Shown here piece by piece: positions 1-38,954 of a stretch of DNA of 64,000 nucleotides. How positions within the stretch are numbered: position 1 is the stretch's first letter; every line of letters starts with the position of its first letter. The position numbers and the translations under genes were made by a program. Origin of the DNA: Haemonchus contortus (lineage: Eukaryota > Nematoda > Chromadorea > Rhabditida > Trichostrongylidae); contig LS997565.1 in assembly GCA_000469685.2 (NCBI GenBank), positions 21,745,740 to 21,809,739 of the forward strand, read 5' to 3'. Under the pieces are notes generated by a model. That model did no database searches. It was not told the DNA's origin and saw only the letters and a list, made by a program, of their open reading frames with translations.

Positions 1-140
1 CAGAGCCGGAGGACTCTTTGGAAGACATTTTAGCAAAAAATCACTGGTCACCGCAAAGAACTGGAAGGCCCGACCTGATTTTGGAAAAAAGTTTTGTTCA
101 GCGACGAGTCGAAGTTTTGTCTTTTCGGGAGTGATGTCAT
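1..140 (+). mobile_element. Tc1-like transposase fragment
   Basis: A plus-strand reading of about 45 codons contains VLFSDESKFCLFGSD. This resembles the Tc1-family motif around the second catalytic aspartate (typically VLFSDESKFNLFGSDG). It is cut by the left edge and the frame is lost soon after about 140, so it is a decayed fragment. I see no TIR within the window. The family call rests on this one motif. Confidence 0.55.
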
Positions 141-174
141 AATGTATATAAGACGTACCGTGAATTTTCCGATC

Positions 175-545
175 CTTTCACCCTCCCTAAGCGTTCCCAT
201 CCTGTTTCCTATAATCCTAGCAAATTAGAATTCTTCTAGGTTCACCGGGGCAGGAGTTATCAATTTTTGCTCAAACCCCGCACACTGAGGGCGGAATGTG
301 GTTTTGCCATCCACCATGACTGTTCTCATCTCGCCGCCTGTACACCTTCCAGATTTGAACGCTCTAGGCCCACGAGGATAGGAGTTGTGATTTTCCGCCC
401 GAACTTTTAACCCGCGCAAACCCCGCCCGCTGTAGGCGGGGTTCGGTCTTGCACCCACAATAGGTGTTCCTATCCCGCCACCTATACTCCTACCAAGTCT
501 GAACGCTTTGGGTCCACTGGGACAGGCGTTATGAATTTCCGGTCG
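175..545 (-). repeat. Tandem ~135-bp repeat units beside a CA-rich tract
   Basis: Read on the minus strand, a unit beginning GAAATTCATAACGCCTGTCC recurs in diverged form near 540, 401 and 269, a spacing of about 132-139 bp. Each unit shares a block like 'ggacctaaagcgttc..ggtaggagtata..ggcgggat.agaacac'. A CA/GT-rich tract (about 545-570) lies on the upstream side. The open frame spanning 225-593 is a by-product of the repeat and shows no protein family signal. Related units occur at 2336-2650 and 3790-4030. Confidence 0.65.
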
Positions 546-593
546 GACATACACACACACGCAGACATTACCGCGTTGTATCACCGGTATCAC

Positions 594-1310
594 CTGCCCT
601 CCCGTTGATCGTCGATCTCCTCGAGCGGGCGACAGTAACGTCTCCGTTCCTGCCTGTCACGAGCCAGAGTGATCCAGTGAATCGCTCCAGGGACACGAGG
701 ATCAACATTCCTTTCGTTCAAAGCTTTCGTGGAGAAGTCTGATCATCTCGTTGGCGGCCGTCCTGGACTTCGTTTGATGTACCGAGGGATCCAGTCAGTA
801 ACCGTCCTGGTCCAGGGTCATCACTGTATCGCACAACGTGTCCGGCCCAAGTGATTCGATTTCTTGGCGTAGTCAACGGCATCCCTGATCTTCGTTCGTT
901 GACGGAGCTCGGAACTCCGGATTCTCTTCTGCATCTGCGTGAACAGGGAAATTCCGAGCATCGTCCTTTCCAAAGCGCGTTGAGGAACGCTGACAGCATG
1001 TTCATCCTGCTTTCGTAGAGGCCAAGTCTCACAGGCGTACGTCAAAGCAGGAAGGACAGCAATGCCGAGAACGTGAGGGCGACGTCGGATGTTCTTTCTC
1101 TTCTTCACTACTCCCTCGATATTCTTAAATGCTCCCCACGCGGCGCGTTTCCTTCTGCACAGCTCTGGAGCTAGGTCGTTCGTCATGTTGACCTTCCGAC
1201 CTAGATACACATAGCTAGAGCATTCGGAGATATTCGTTCCGTTTAGCGTGAAAGGAGCATCAGGTACCAGTCCGTTTTTCATGAACATCATGCTTATAAC
1301 ACCGAACATC
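594..1310 (-). mobile_element. RTE-type non-LTR retrotransposon, 3' end of reverse transcriptase ORF (broken)
   Basis: Minus-strand translation from 1309 to about 825 gives the C-terminal part of an RTE/BovB-type polyprotein. Seen blocks include YVYLGRKVNMTNDLAPEL, KRAAWGAFKNIEGVVKK, VLPALTYACETWPLRKQ and RALERTMLGISLFTQ. The following WAGHVVRYSDD block lies in another frame, and the terminal [18 protein letters not shown] tail ends near 594. At least one frameshift breaks it. The 5' part of the ORF and the catalytic YADD region are absent. Such 5'-truncated 3' tails are typical of LINE insertions. A second, shorter tail is at 51690-51777. Confidence 0.8.
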
Positions 1311-2335
1311 GAGCAGGCTGAACGAATGCTGGCCGAGTTCGATAGTGCTTGTGGAAAGATCGGCTTGAGGCTGAAGCTGTGCCGTTGATTACGTTTGAAT
1401 TGATTAGGATTCGATTAGGATGGTGTGAAGACCAGAAGAATTGCGAAGAAAAGGAAAAAGAATGTTGGTACTGCACAATAGTTATAATAACAATGTCATA
1501 AGCACGGTGTTCATGAAAAACGGCTAACGCTAGGCGCTCCTCCTTCTTGTGTCAAACACCCTATCCTGAGAAATGTTAGATTGAAGGAATCTCTTCTCCT
1601 TTCCGAAGCTTCTATCCACGGTTTGGCTGAGTGAGAGTATGAAACTGAAACAGAGCTCGAATAGATTATGTCGTCGTAGCATATCACATGGGCTTTTTTT
1701 CGAAGAAGAAGACATCATCTCAAATCAAACCAAGACATCAAATTCACCTCAAAGATATGTCTCGATGGTGGCTCAACTTATTGACAACTAAAGTCTTGAA
1801 TGGTACTCACAACTGTTGTCGAGTGATAATACCGCACATTATCAGATTCGATTATCACCGAACTTTACTTCGCTACGGATTTATCACCAATTGGGAATCC
1901 TAGATCATTGGGGGTCGAATGAGTTCAGTCAAAACAAGTATCGAAACAAAAGAAACTATGTGTCATTGAGTCAGAAACCTTGCTGGGTAGCGGTCGTAGT
2001 CCAATAGCGAAAGGTAAACCGTATTTTAATCGATATGAAGAAATGCCTTCAATCGATTCCTATCACTGCATTACCTGTCTTTTCGAGTGAAAAATATCAA
2101 AGAACAATGTTTGAATACCAAGGTATGACTGTTGACATGAAGGGAATAACGAACCATTTCTCTCCAGCCTTCTAAGCTCTTTGTCAGCCCTTGCTCGTTG
2201 GTTATCAGTCCCTGTCCCCAATCACCTTCGGTTCCTTCGCATCCTACACCATCTATCAAAGTGTTCCACCATTAATATGAAGGAGATAGTTGCTGCGCTT
2301 GCCTTCTAGGGTGCTTTATCAGCTCTCAGCTCCTT
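1310..2335. other. Intergenic, no gene recognised
   Basis: Only short open frames without family signal, overlapping on both strands. No splice-supported exon, TIR or tRNA was recognised. Confidence 0.4.
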
Positions 2336-2650
2336 CAAAGTGTTATCACTTTTATCACATAACATCAGTGTTCCCGTCCTGTCGCTTGTGCTCCTACCAA
2401 GTATGAACTCTCAATGTCCACGGGGACGGGAGGTATGAACTCTGGCCTAAAATTTCTAACACGCACGCTCTGCCCCCTGTGAAAGGAGTCCGGTCCTGCC
2501 GCTTACTATAAGTGTTCTCATCCTGCCCCCCGTACTCCGACCGAGTTCGAACACTTTAGGTGCGCGGGGACAGGAGTTATGAATTTCCAGGCAGACACAC
2601 ACAGCGACACACACAAACACACACAAAAACACCAACAAACCAACAGACAC
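2336..2650 (-). repeat. Second copy of the CA-linked ~135-bp repeat
   Basis: Two diverged units in minus orientation (starts near 2590 and 2435) share the 'cataactcctgtcccc..gtggac' and 'ggtaggagca..acaggacgggaacact' blocks with 175-545. They are again followed on the upstream side by a CA-rich tract (about 2591-2655). Confidence 0.6.
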
Positions 2651-3789
2651 ACTCAGCGAATTATATATAGTGGGATGTTTGTGACTCTTCAAGGTGTTGT
2701 GTTTTCTTTACATTTAGATATCACATTGCAACGAAGCCAATCCGACCACCAAAATATGCGAATTTGCAGGATGGGTCTTGTACTTTTGATAGTGGCGTTA
2801 TCAACAGTTGAGAACAATTAAAAATTTCCGGTCGATTCATCAGGTTGGTCAGTCGAAGAGAAGGCGCTGTGCCAGTAAAGCTAACCAAGAAGTGAGCTAA
2901 CCGTCAACGGTGCTAAGATTCTGAGACCCTGTGCAAATGATATTTCTCTCTATAAAAGGGAGCTCAGCAGAAACAGAACCAATTGAACACAATATGTGGT
3001 GTCGCTTACGCTCATGTGCTGTATAAATTCAAAACAAAGTGGGGGACTAACCAATCCGTTCTTTTTTGCCTTCCGGCTGAAAGGAATTTTACTACAGGCT
3101 GTTAAACAGGATCAGAAGGGTAGAGAATGAAGAAAGAATGGATTAATCAAATTCAAATGCTTCATGGAAAAACATAGTACCATGCCAGTATCGATCATAC
3201 TCACAATGTCGAAGCATTCTCCTCATTAACCTACCCACCAACTTATTGCTTCATATACATAAGGAAGGAAATGTGAGCTTGAAGTCACGATATCGAAGCG
3301 TTAGCTTCTCCAAGCTCTCCATTCACCTACCCACCATTTCACCGCATCATATACCTAAACAAGGAAGTGAGGAATAGAGCTAGGTTTTCCATATCACCAC
3401 CTTTATCGTAATCATAATTTTCTCGGACGGACAGACATACAAACCTACAAACCGACAAACCGACAAAACGACACACCAAGTTACTGTTTTATAAATAAAG
3501 AGGATATAATATTCTACTATATACTATATACAAACCGCGTTGTATGTAGTAGAATATCATACTCTGACGACGAGCCAATTTTTTTCGTGTCTGTCGCGTG
3601 GTACGAAACTGTTTCCTCCAATGAAATTTGTAATTTCCAGAAAATTGAATGATTACAGTCAAGCCGTTTTGAAAACAAAGGGTACGAGAGAATATTCCCC
3701 AGACCATCCAGCAATATCGAATTTTCCAACACTTGTGGCTTCTCTTGAACCCGAGGTATATAATTAGGATCTCTGAGGGTATCATTATA

Positions 3790-4060
3790 CCTGCGAGTAT
3801 CCTCGTTCATACAACGCGCTAATGTCGGTGTGTGTTTGTGTGTGGGTGGATGAGTAGGTGTGTTTGACCCACCGGAAGTTCATAACTCTTGTCTTCGTGG
3901 ACCTAAGTCGCTCAAATTTGGTAGGAGTACAGAATGCATGATGGGAACACTTATGATGGGTGGCGCGACCAGGCTCCGTCTTTAAGGGGCACGGTTTGCG
4001 CGAAATAAATACTCGAGAGGAAGTTTCTGCTCCGACTGCTAAGCTCGATCTCTGCAACTT
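3790..4060 (+). repeat. Third copy of the CA/GT-linked repeat, opposite orientation
   Basis: A GT-rich tract (about 3819-3865) is followed by 'ggaagttcataactcttgtc' and 'ggtaggagtacag..atgatgggaacacttat'. This matches one unit of the 175-545 array but on the plus strand. Confidence 0.55.
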
Positions 4061-4730
4061 CAGGCAGGTCGACTGCGAGGAGCCAAGCTAAAAGGACTAA
4101 GACAAAATGCAGTAAATGCAGTAATTCTGTTGTTTAGATTGTTTCCAAAGAAATTCAAATTTGCTAGTTGTTAAAAGAAATGAAATATTAGTCATGAATT
4201 TCATTCGGTAGCTAGCCGGTGCTATTCTGGACACTTACAAGCCTAAATTGCAAATCTGCACAAAAGGTGGAACGGCTACACACATTTTGGTTTAAATAAT
4301 GTACCGTCGCGCAGCATTGAGCAACATCGTCCCACGAGACAGAATGGCTGTAGCGCACCATTGAGAATGTGAATGTCTTCGAAAAATAGTTAAGTGCCTC
4401 TTCCCATTCATGATTCCGAGGTTACAGAGCATCAAACAGGAGATATAGTAGCCCAGTGCTTTTTTCAGTGAACGTTTCTTCTATTTCTCCACCATACTCA
4501 AGCGGATGGCATCTCGGCTACAAGCAGTGTCGTGACTCGCGCACTTGGGTTCAGAGCATGCGTCGGGAGGAAACCGCGCCCCAACTCTACTTGCGGTCGT
4601 GAGAGGCAGAAACTTTTAGAAGGACGGGAAAATAGTCACAATCTTGCTATCTCTCTACCTACGTATCGGCTCCACTTAGTCTCATGTCGCATGTTGTCGT
4701 CCGACCTGGTAGCTGGTGGGTGCGCTTCGA

Positions 4731-4963
4731 TGCGCGCGTCTGTCGAAACCAGGTCACGCCGCAGCCGTAGCATGCGGCGGATCAGCCTGCACGCGACGTC
4801 GCAGTTGTCAGTGGGGCATACGACTTGCGCTTGCTCCACGACAGTAAGCCAAAAAGAAGATAGCACGAACAAATGCAAATCGTTCGCTCCACTGACACTT
4901 GGTGGTACTGCAATGTCATCTCGAGACCCAGTGCGGTGACCTACTTTCGACGAACGCGCGCAA
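4731..4963 (+). mobile_element. MITE copy 1 with GC-rich TIRs
   Basis: The ends are inverted repeats of the type tgcgcgcgtcYgtcgaaa..aggtcac and gtgacctacttTcgacgaacgcgcgcaac. The interior contains TTGCTCCACGACAGTAAGCC and a stretch running to CACTTGGTGGTACTGCAATG. The same element is present inverted at 6281-6546. No transposase is encoded, so it is non-autonomous. I could not assign a target-site duplication. Confidence 0.65.
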
Positions 4964-6280
4964 CTAGCTCGTTGTTGGAGGATCGTTGCTCTCATCTCCT
5001 CGTGCAGTGGACATTACTCGCAACCGCCGATTATCGCATCTCATCTAATCTCATCTCCTCCCCCTAACTCCAGGTTAGTCACGGTGTTGTTGCTTCACTT
5101 ATGGGTATATTCAGGGTAGTGGTATTGCATCATAGTATTCCATTTACGTAATTGCCTTATCAATTGAAGTGTTGTCATGTAATACCCGTAGATCATAGTG
5201 TCCTATCCTCGTTGTAAGGCCAAGAGGGATCATTCCCAAGAGTACTGTGTACACGTCGTAGTTTGGGCGCTTGGTTTGATGTGCAGGGAAACAGACCTTT
5301 TCTAGACCACAGTAGGACCGCCTTAGTGTAGTATTCCTTGGCGCGTGTCTACTTAAGGGTGTATGAGCACCGAAATTCCCACATCCTTTCGTGGCCGGGG
5401 TGCGGGAACGCCTATGCGAACAGCAGAAGGCACCTCGTTACGACAATGTGTCCTCAATCCATAACTGTGGTCACGTTCTTTCTCGCTTTTTGTTCTAAAG
5501 AGAACGCTAGCAGAATGCTAATTTTTACACATTTGTACTTATTGTTGCCGACCTCTCATCGACGAAACTATTCGTTTAGGACGATTGCCATATCGCTTCC
5601 TCGAACAGTCAAGAGAGGAGAGTTGGATTCCTCTCTGGTTATTGGTTCACTGCCGTAGGCACATCATATCGTGCCTAAACGGAAATGAAGGACTCTGCTT
5701 CGAAAAGATGTGGTGAAAATGATAAAATTCTCAGAGACTAGGAAAAAGAGTGAAAAGAATAAAGAAGATTCAAGATGAAATGCCTGCATCAGTTGTGACG
5801 CCATTGGAATAAAGACCTAGACATAACTTGTCTTCATTTGCGGCTAGTAAAATACATTGTTACTCCTGCAATAATTATGGTTCATGCCCAGAGAGCACTG
5901 CTCTACCGTCGAGAAGATGAAGCTCCAGCTGATAGCCATGATGACAAAAAGCTACAGCTGACTTCCGAATGTGAAGGAACAAATGGAAACCATTACAGGC
6001 CTTCGAGCACGTTAACAAAAACAAAGGCGCTCTCGGCAGCGTCTTCCTGTGACTCCGAACAATTTCCGAATAACTGTCTAGCTGGGATCGAAGAAATTCT
6101 TCAAAGGTGAGAATCATGGGCAACAACTTCTAATTCGTCATGAACTTTCAAATAAACCTCAAAGGTCCCTCAACCTCAACCTCAAAAACTCAACAGCCAG
6201 AGCATAGTGGGAACCTCACTACGGGATCGCCCGGAAGCCACGCTCATCGACCGATGATGTGTCAGACGGGAGAGCGTCCG

Positions 6281-6546
6281 TTGCGCGCGTCCGTCGAAAG
6301 TAGGTCACCCTGCTTACCTCGCGCGCGGCGCATCACCCTGAGGTCTCGAGATGACATTACAGTACCACCAAGTGTCAGTGGAGCGAATGATTTGCTTTTG
6401 TCCATGTTATCTTCTTTTTGGCTGACTGCCGTGGAGCAAGGGCAAATCATAGCCCCACTGACAACTGCGACGTCTGTCAAGTATCGCGGGCTCACCCGCC
6501 GCATGCGACGGCTACGGTGTGACCTAGTTTCGAAGGACGCGCGCAA
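6281..6546 (-). mobile_element. MITE copy 2, inverted relative to copy 1
   Basis: The ends are ttgcgcgcgtccgtcgaaag and cgaaggacgcgcgcaa. The interior is the reverse complement of 4731-4963, for example CATTACAGTACCACCAAGTG and CTGACTGCCGTGGAGCAAGG. This copy keeps about 30 bp more internal sequence. Frames open across it on both strands are shadows of the repeat. Confidence 0.65.
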
Positions 6547-6599
6547 CAAAGTGCGCCCGTGTCAGGCGAGTGTCGAAACCATGTAGAGTGCAATATTAG

Positions 6600-7590
6600 T
6601 GCTAGGACCACATGTTGAGCACGCGATCAACCGACCGCCTAGTAATGAGGCGATGTTTTTCTCCTTTTCTATTATGCTCTGTTACTATTATTTACTTCAG
6701 CTATCCTTTTTCCAATTTTCTTCCTCAAGGGCTTAGAAAGGTGGGTATTTCTGCTGTTACTAGCGTTTTTGTTTACTTGTGCTCACGAGTGAATGGATTT
6801 TAAAGAACATTTTTGCTTACTCTAGTCAGCTATTTGCACCGCGATCCACATGTGCGCAATGATACACATTGTATAGCTTGTCCTAACACCCCTACTTCCT
6901 CATTTTTCAAGTATCCTTCTTGTCCAGCCCCTTTCTAACGATTTTTTCGAAGCCTTTTATCACTTTGGAAACGCCGATTCGCGCACATTTTCGCCTTCAT
7001 CGCAGTCAGTCATGTATGCAATCCGTTACTTTAAAGGTTTGTTGGTGCGAATAATCATCCTTTTTTGTTCGTGTTGAAAAGATAGAGTAATTGATTAGAA
7101 CCAGGAATCACGTCATCCCTAGCCACTATACGTCTGGCTGTTGTAGCATTGTTGATGAGGCAAGATTGGGACGAGAATGTTCACACACACTACGGAAGTC
7201 GAAATCATGGGTTGATGGTTTAGGAAGTTGTGGCACTTCAACGTTGGTCGTCCATACTCGTCTTTTATACTTATCACCCTTCATTTAGAGAGTTCAAGAT
7301 CCCCGTTGCTTTGTATTAATCTTGAACTTATCCCCTGAAAGTGTCAGTTACAGAAATGTATAAAATGTTCAGAAAAACCCCACTGTGCTCCAAAAATGGG
7401 AAGGATTACAACATAATTCAGAAAGATCATCAAAAAAGAAAGCAGTGAAGGTTCCAAAGGCCTGATTTAATGGACAAATCTTCCTACAATCCTCTACGCT
7501 TCAGAATTCTCATCAAAGTCAGAATTCGTTTGTGTATTTCTTCAGCAAATTGTTCGCACACAGCACACATGAAAAGAAAACAGTCGAAGT
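6600..7590. other. Intergenic, no gene recognised
   Basis: AT-rich sequence with short frames only. Nothing resembling a protein family, structural RNA or repeat end was seen. Confidence 0.35.
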
Positions 7591-7595
7591 GTTCC

Positions 7596-7769
7596 TAGTC
7601 AGATCAAAGTAAATTGGAGACCTATCATTTGTGCCCTGTCGTCCGCGCGACGTCCCTCTCGTCGGTGCGCGTCAATTTCGATCTTACTGCAACACATCCG
7701 AGATCCAGTCGCGCGGGAATGGACGACAGGGCTTAAATGGTAGGTCTCCAATTTACTTTGATCTGGCTA
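7596..7769. repeat. Foldback (inverted repeat) element
   Basis: A left arm at 7596-7650 (containing CAAAGTAAATTGGAGACCTA and GCCCTGTCGTCC) pairs with a right arm at 7709-7769 (GGACGACAGGGC and TAGGTCTCCAATTTACTTTG). The loop is about 58 bp. The arms are near-perfect with a few mismatches. This is MITE-like or a hairpin-RNA source. Confidence 0.7.
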
Positions 7770-8032
7770 AGAGCACTGATGAGTACAATGTAATTGAACT
7801 CACAAATTCTATTCAGCTTCATAAAAAAGTGCTCGAGGAAAAGTCTATCGGGAAGCGAGTCTAGAAGTTGGCTTCCCTTGCCTAGCAGTTTTTCGAAACT
7901 AGAAATGTGGTGTGGATTTGGTAGGTCTGGATAAATTCCCGTACATTCCCAATAAATTCGAATGTTGATCTTTCCCCGCGTTCGAATGAGTCAAAGGTGA
8001 TACTTGAAAAACACTACAGCGATGACAGCGAT

Positions 8033-8042
8033 TTTTATTTAT
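8033..8042 (-). terminator. Possible lag-1 poly(A) signal
   Basis: Overlapping TTTATT hexamers on the plus strand read AATAAA on the minus strand, about 530 nt past the lag-1 stop. No other AATAAA was noticed between this site and the stop. A 3' UTR of this length is plausible but unproven. Confidence 0.35.
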
Positions 8043-8568
8043 TTACATATAAAAAATTGACAATATATAAATGAGCAGATTGAATGCACAACAAACGAGT
8101 GAATTAGGGCTCTGCTGATCAGTGCAGTCACGAACTGACTGAAAGGCGTTGCACTGCTCAACAAAAGGAAATCTATTCTTTGCAAGATGCACCGATATGA
8201 AAACACAGGTTTCTTTAGAAATTAACTAGCGCCACATCTCTTCACTTGCTGTATGATGCACCCTAAGAGATCATCCCAAAAATAAAATACGAAGCTTCAT
8301 CGAGAATTAGTAGATTAGATAATAATAGTTAAAGTTATGGAAACATGGCCCTGCTGGAAGAAGTATAGAAGCCAAAAAAGAACTCGTAGGCAGATCAAGT
8401 CTTAGATTAACAACAACGGGAAATATGTGAAATAACCGTAGATCAGCCTTTGCAGAACAGCTAAGTAACTGCTGAACAAACTCTTCAAGTGCTCCCTGGC
8501 GTTGGAAAACACACTCAAGTCACGTTAGCTATTCGACACTAAACTGAGTACTGCTAACAACAGCGTTT

Positions 8569-35002
<26,434 letters not shown>

Positions 35003-37280
35003 CTGAGTGAGTAATTAAGTTCGTCAATGAAACGAGGTACAGCTTGACAGTGAGGATCACTGAAATGGGTCTTTTTCAAATTAGAACTGATCCCATAAAA
35101 CTTCAAAGAAAAAAAAAACGTTTTCAACGATCACATACAACAGCACAACCATTTTTAACCAATTGGTTTTGCGGTTTTGGATATACTGCATTACCAGTAA
35201 GTCTTAGATGACTGGATTGCTTTGCCAAGATTCCTTTTTAAGAGCTCCTCAAAAATCTATAACCTCAATCAAACAAAAACAGTCTCGAAAAGTGACATCT
35301 CAGTGAGAAATCGTATATCGTAGATGTTGGTGGATAAGTCTTAGCAAAATTTCCAATTCCAACGGAATGAGTGAAGTGAAGTCCATTACGAACTTAAAAT
35401 TGTGAAAGGAAGTTCGAACGAGCTCCGAGGAGATTAGAAGTAAAAACAACCTACTAGCTCATGAAAAATAATGTGTCATGATGGTAAGGCTAAGTATTTG
35501 TTGAAATTTTACTTGGAAGCAGGATATTAAGACTATTAGCTTGAGGTTTCGACTTTAACCCGGCCTATGAACTGAAGTCGCAAGCGCCCGTCGGCCTGGG
35601 ACTACACCATTTTTGAACTACTTTACAGGAATAATAATCAAAGTTTTAAACGATGTTTGTTGGTTGTTTTCATCCCCCTAATTAATGGCATTCTGATAAA
35701 ACTGGAATCTGTTCAACAAACACATAGTAAGTACAGTATCAAGCAAAAATATCTAAGAAAATAAAATAATCTCACGAAAAGCTTTACCTTGGACTCGTAA
35801 AAAAGGTGTAAACAAAAACTGAGGGAGAGAAGCCGTTGAACTCAAATAGGCGGATTAATTGTTGGCCGCTCTTTTGGACAAAAATGACGAATAATTAAGT
35901 AACACTTCAAAAAACCTCTTCCGTAATAAATTCCAACGTCGGTTGCGTCGCGTTCTGATTAGAGCGCACAATTTGACGACTTGCCTAGTGAGGAACTGGT
36001 TTCTCGCCTCACGTCCTTTCATAAATCACCTTACTCTTCCTCATTTCTTAAGGTCCCATTCCTTTTTTTCGGGAGGCGAGGGGACTTAATTGATGATGTC
36101 TTGGAAAAAAGTGGGATCCAAATGTCGACATCTTACTTGTACCTATGAGAGCAGACGAAAATTTGCAGTTTCCGTCATTTCTTGAGAAAAAAAGGACCCA
36201 AAGTCAAGGCAAGCTGAATAAAGAGATGTTGTATAATTTACTCTAATTTTTCCAAGGTTCTATTCTACAGTATTTTTGAAATAATATTGATCGAAGTATA
36301 CCATAAAATGTAAGCGCGAATGGATCGTAGCTTGGGGTTTTGTCAAACCTCCCAGAGACACCGTGCACTCAACCAAGATTGAGATTGCATGCTCGTTTTG
36401 GATGGGTTTTTGTTCGATGCAATGACTCCTTTCTGATGGCTTTCAGGTCAGTGCTTCAATCCGTCTTGGGAAGTCAGACACTGTTTAGTTAACCTCGAAG
36501 GAAAAGGACCAAATGAATCTAATTTATAGAGGATTGGCATTAAACTTCTAAAAACTGCGCAATTCTTAGTCGAATAAAGAAAATCTTTTTTCCTCCTTTT
36601 CTGTGAAAAGGCAAGCATTGCAGTGAAGGGTTCAGCATTCATCAGGAAGAAGTCTCATGCTCAAATCATTCAGCACCGGTTGCAAATCGGTCATGTTCTG
36701 ACTGGAACTTGAATAAGTGGAATGAAAAATCCGAAGGCTGAACTATCACCATCGCCGGTTCGTAGACAACATCGCACTATAGCTCTGGAGACCAATAAAT
36801 ATCGACGATACTCTTTTCTGTCGCTCCGTCGGTCAGTATGGTAATCTATTTGTCTGGCCGTCTACAAGGCTTTCCAATCTGCCACATATAAAGCGTTAAG
36901 TGTGTCTGTTGGTTCGTCTATGTGTGTATGTACGTGTGTGTGCGTGTGTTTGTGTTATGTGTGATGTGTGTATCTGTGCGTTTGATCGGATAATCACAGC
37001 TACTGTTCCCTTGGACCTATTGTTCTAGTTTGATAGGGATACAGGCGATAAAATGGGATCATGTTATAGGACTCGACTCTGCCTAGGGGGAGGGGACGAG
37101 CACGAAGTCGGTGTTTGGCTGGAACTTCAGATCTGCTCTTTTTCTTACCAAGTCATCCAAATTCGGAGATGATGTTGGCGCTAGGGCAAGGTTAACACAA
37201 AAAGGAGGAGAGCCAGCGTTAACACGGATTCGATGATTATGATAAAGGTAGTGCTACAGGGAACCTACATAGTAGGAACT
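35003..37280. other. Upstream of lag-1 exon 1, no gene recognised
   Basis: AT-rich DNA. A GT-rich tract with flanking 'gatagggatacaggcgat' (about 36900-37060) weakly recalls the CA-linked repeats at the window start. Any lag-1 promoter is expected in this interval if exon 1 is really first, but I see no definable promoter motif. Confidence 0.35.
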
Positions 37281-37557
37281 ACGTGCAGTTTCATTTTACA
37301 GTAGCAGCTGGGAGTAAGCTCAAGAGTCACGTTGATGTGATGTCACTGATAGTGCTTGGAGAGCATAGAGCATGCCAGGTATTTACATCGTGATTCCAAG
37401 CAATTGATAAATTAACATCGATTTTTGATGGAGTGAAAACACAGAACTGGGTAGCAGTGGGTGCTAACAGGACAAGGTTCAACCCTGTGATGACAATCGG
37501 TAATGACTATGACTAATGGCATTCACGGTTGAGATGACACGGGGGCACGGCGGCTCA

Positions 37558-38055
37558 AAGGCAACGTTCACGATAATTCTAGGGTACCTTTTTAAACTGA
37601 AAAGTAGAAGTTTGCTGTAGAGCGGTACATCGGTTGGCGAAGTTAGCGAGAAAACAAGGCTTTCTAAAGTGTTTGGAATAGAGGTTGTACGAGTTTACCC
37701 GAGAATAGCATATAAGGGGTGTTTAGACGTGATTTCTTTTGCTCCAACCGCGCAAAGAGGTGACTACATTCAGCCGTTCGTCCGGAAATGTCCGAAAGTG
37801 TTTTTCACTGTCGCCATAGGTTTTGACAAGTTGTTTAAACTTCCTACATGGGAGCACCTTGGAGCAGTGCAGCCTTTACAGTGCCGTTGAAACACGTCCA
37901 CTAGGGGCGTGGCATTCATATGATACGATCTCTGATCCCTCTATGTGCCCTACAGAGTACTTTTTATGACCCTGTAACGGCAGATATGGCGTAAGGGGGC
38001 CCTTGAACTCCACTTCGGGGAAATCTCAGAAACGATTTTTATCGTGACTGTGCTT
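37558..38055 (+). mobile_element. ~0.5-kb TIR element, copy T1
   Basis: Left end AAGGCAACGTTCACGATAAT, right end TTTTTATCGTGACTGTGCTT. No transposase. It is paired with T2 by the tandem duplication; the flanking TA is degraded. Confidence 0.65.
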
Positions 38056-38954
38056 CTGAGTTTCAATTCCATGGTATCCTCGGAACCTCGGAAGAATAAG
38101 TATAAGGACGTCTAACCGCCTTTGACAGCGTATTTTTCTCTTCTGATGTAACGCTGACTTAGTGATATTTGAGCAGAGCGAAAAAGAGGGAAAACTTCCC
38201 AATAATTTTATCCTCACAGCCCTTCTTACTTGGGCGTCGCACGTTTCACCGAATACGATCAAGGAAGGTAGATAAGCAATCTGCTTCTCCCGGATGACGG
38301 ACTTTGAACTCGAATGCTCGGAGTTGCGGGATCACACGCGATAGTGGTTCCACGGTTACTGCCGAAATCATCCGCTGGGAACACATATCCTGACATTGGG
38401 TGCCCCGACATATTGTTTGGGCACAATATCTCACCCACTTCCCAAGCAATACCTGAACTTTTCTGGAGGCTGCTTACGTATGTATGAATTCATAGTCAGA
38501 ATCATGTGTGTGACTCGAGAATTGCCAAAAAACCAAGAGTAGGTTGGCTGAGCAACGTTTAGATTTTGGATTTGAAGGAACCGATTGATGAGAAGCGAAC
38601 GTTAGCCTATTGTTTAGACATTATCTTGAGAACTCTTAGCATTGATATGAGCTTAGCAATGTTTTTGACGCAAAGAGATTTCCTACCTTAGAGCAACTCA
38701 AGTATATCCTGTCATGGGACCAACGTAGACATTCCTTCTGTGTAGTCTACCATTTCGAAAATCATCGATACAGAAGTGATGATGAACGTCTTGCACAATC
38801 TACCCTCATCTTCTTGAATAGAAATACTGCAAAGTTGCAGAGTTCACTATGCTCCTAATGGGAAGTTGCACAAGTTCACAGGTGGAGATACTGCATGATG
38901 AGTCCATCGGAGCTCGTGACGAAGCGGCATGGAAAATCCCTACGTGGCCGGTTG

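Noticed and set aside
225..593. 122-codon minus-strand gene
   Set aside because: Coincides with the 135-bp repeat units; the apparent protein repeats follow the DNA repeats.
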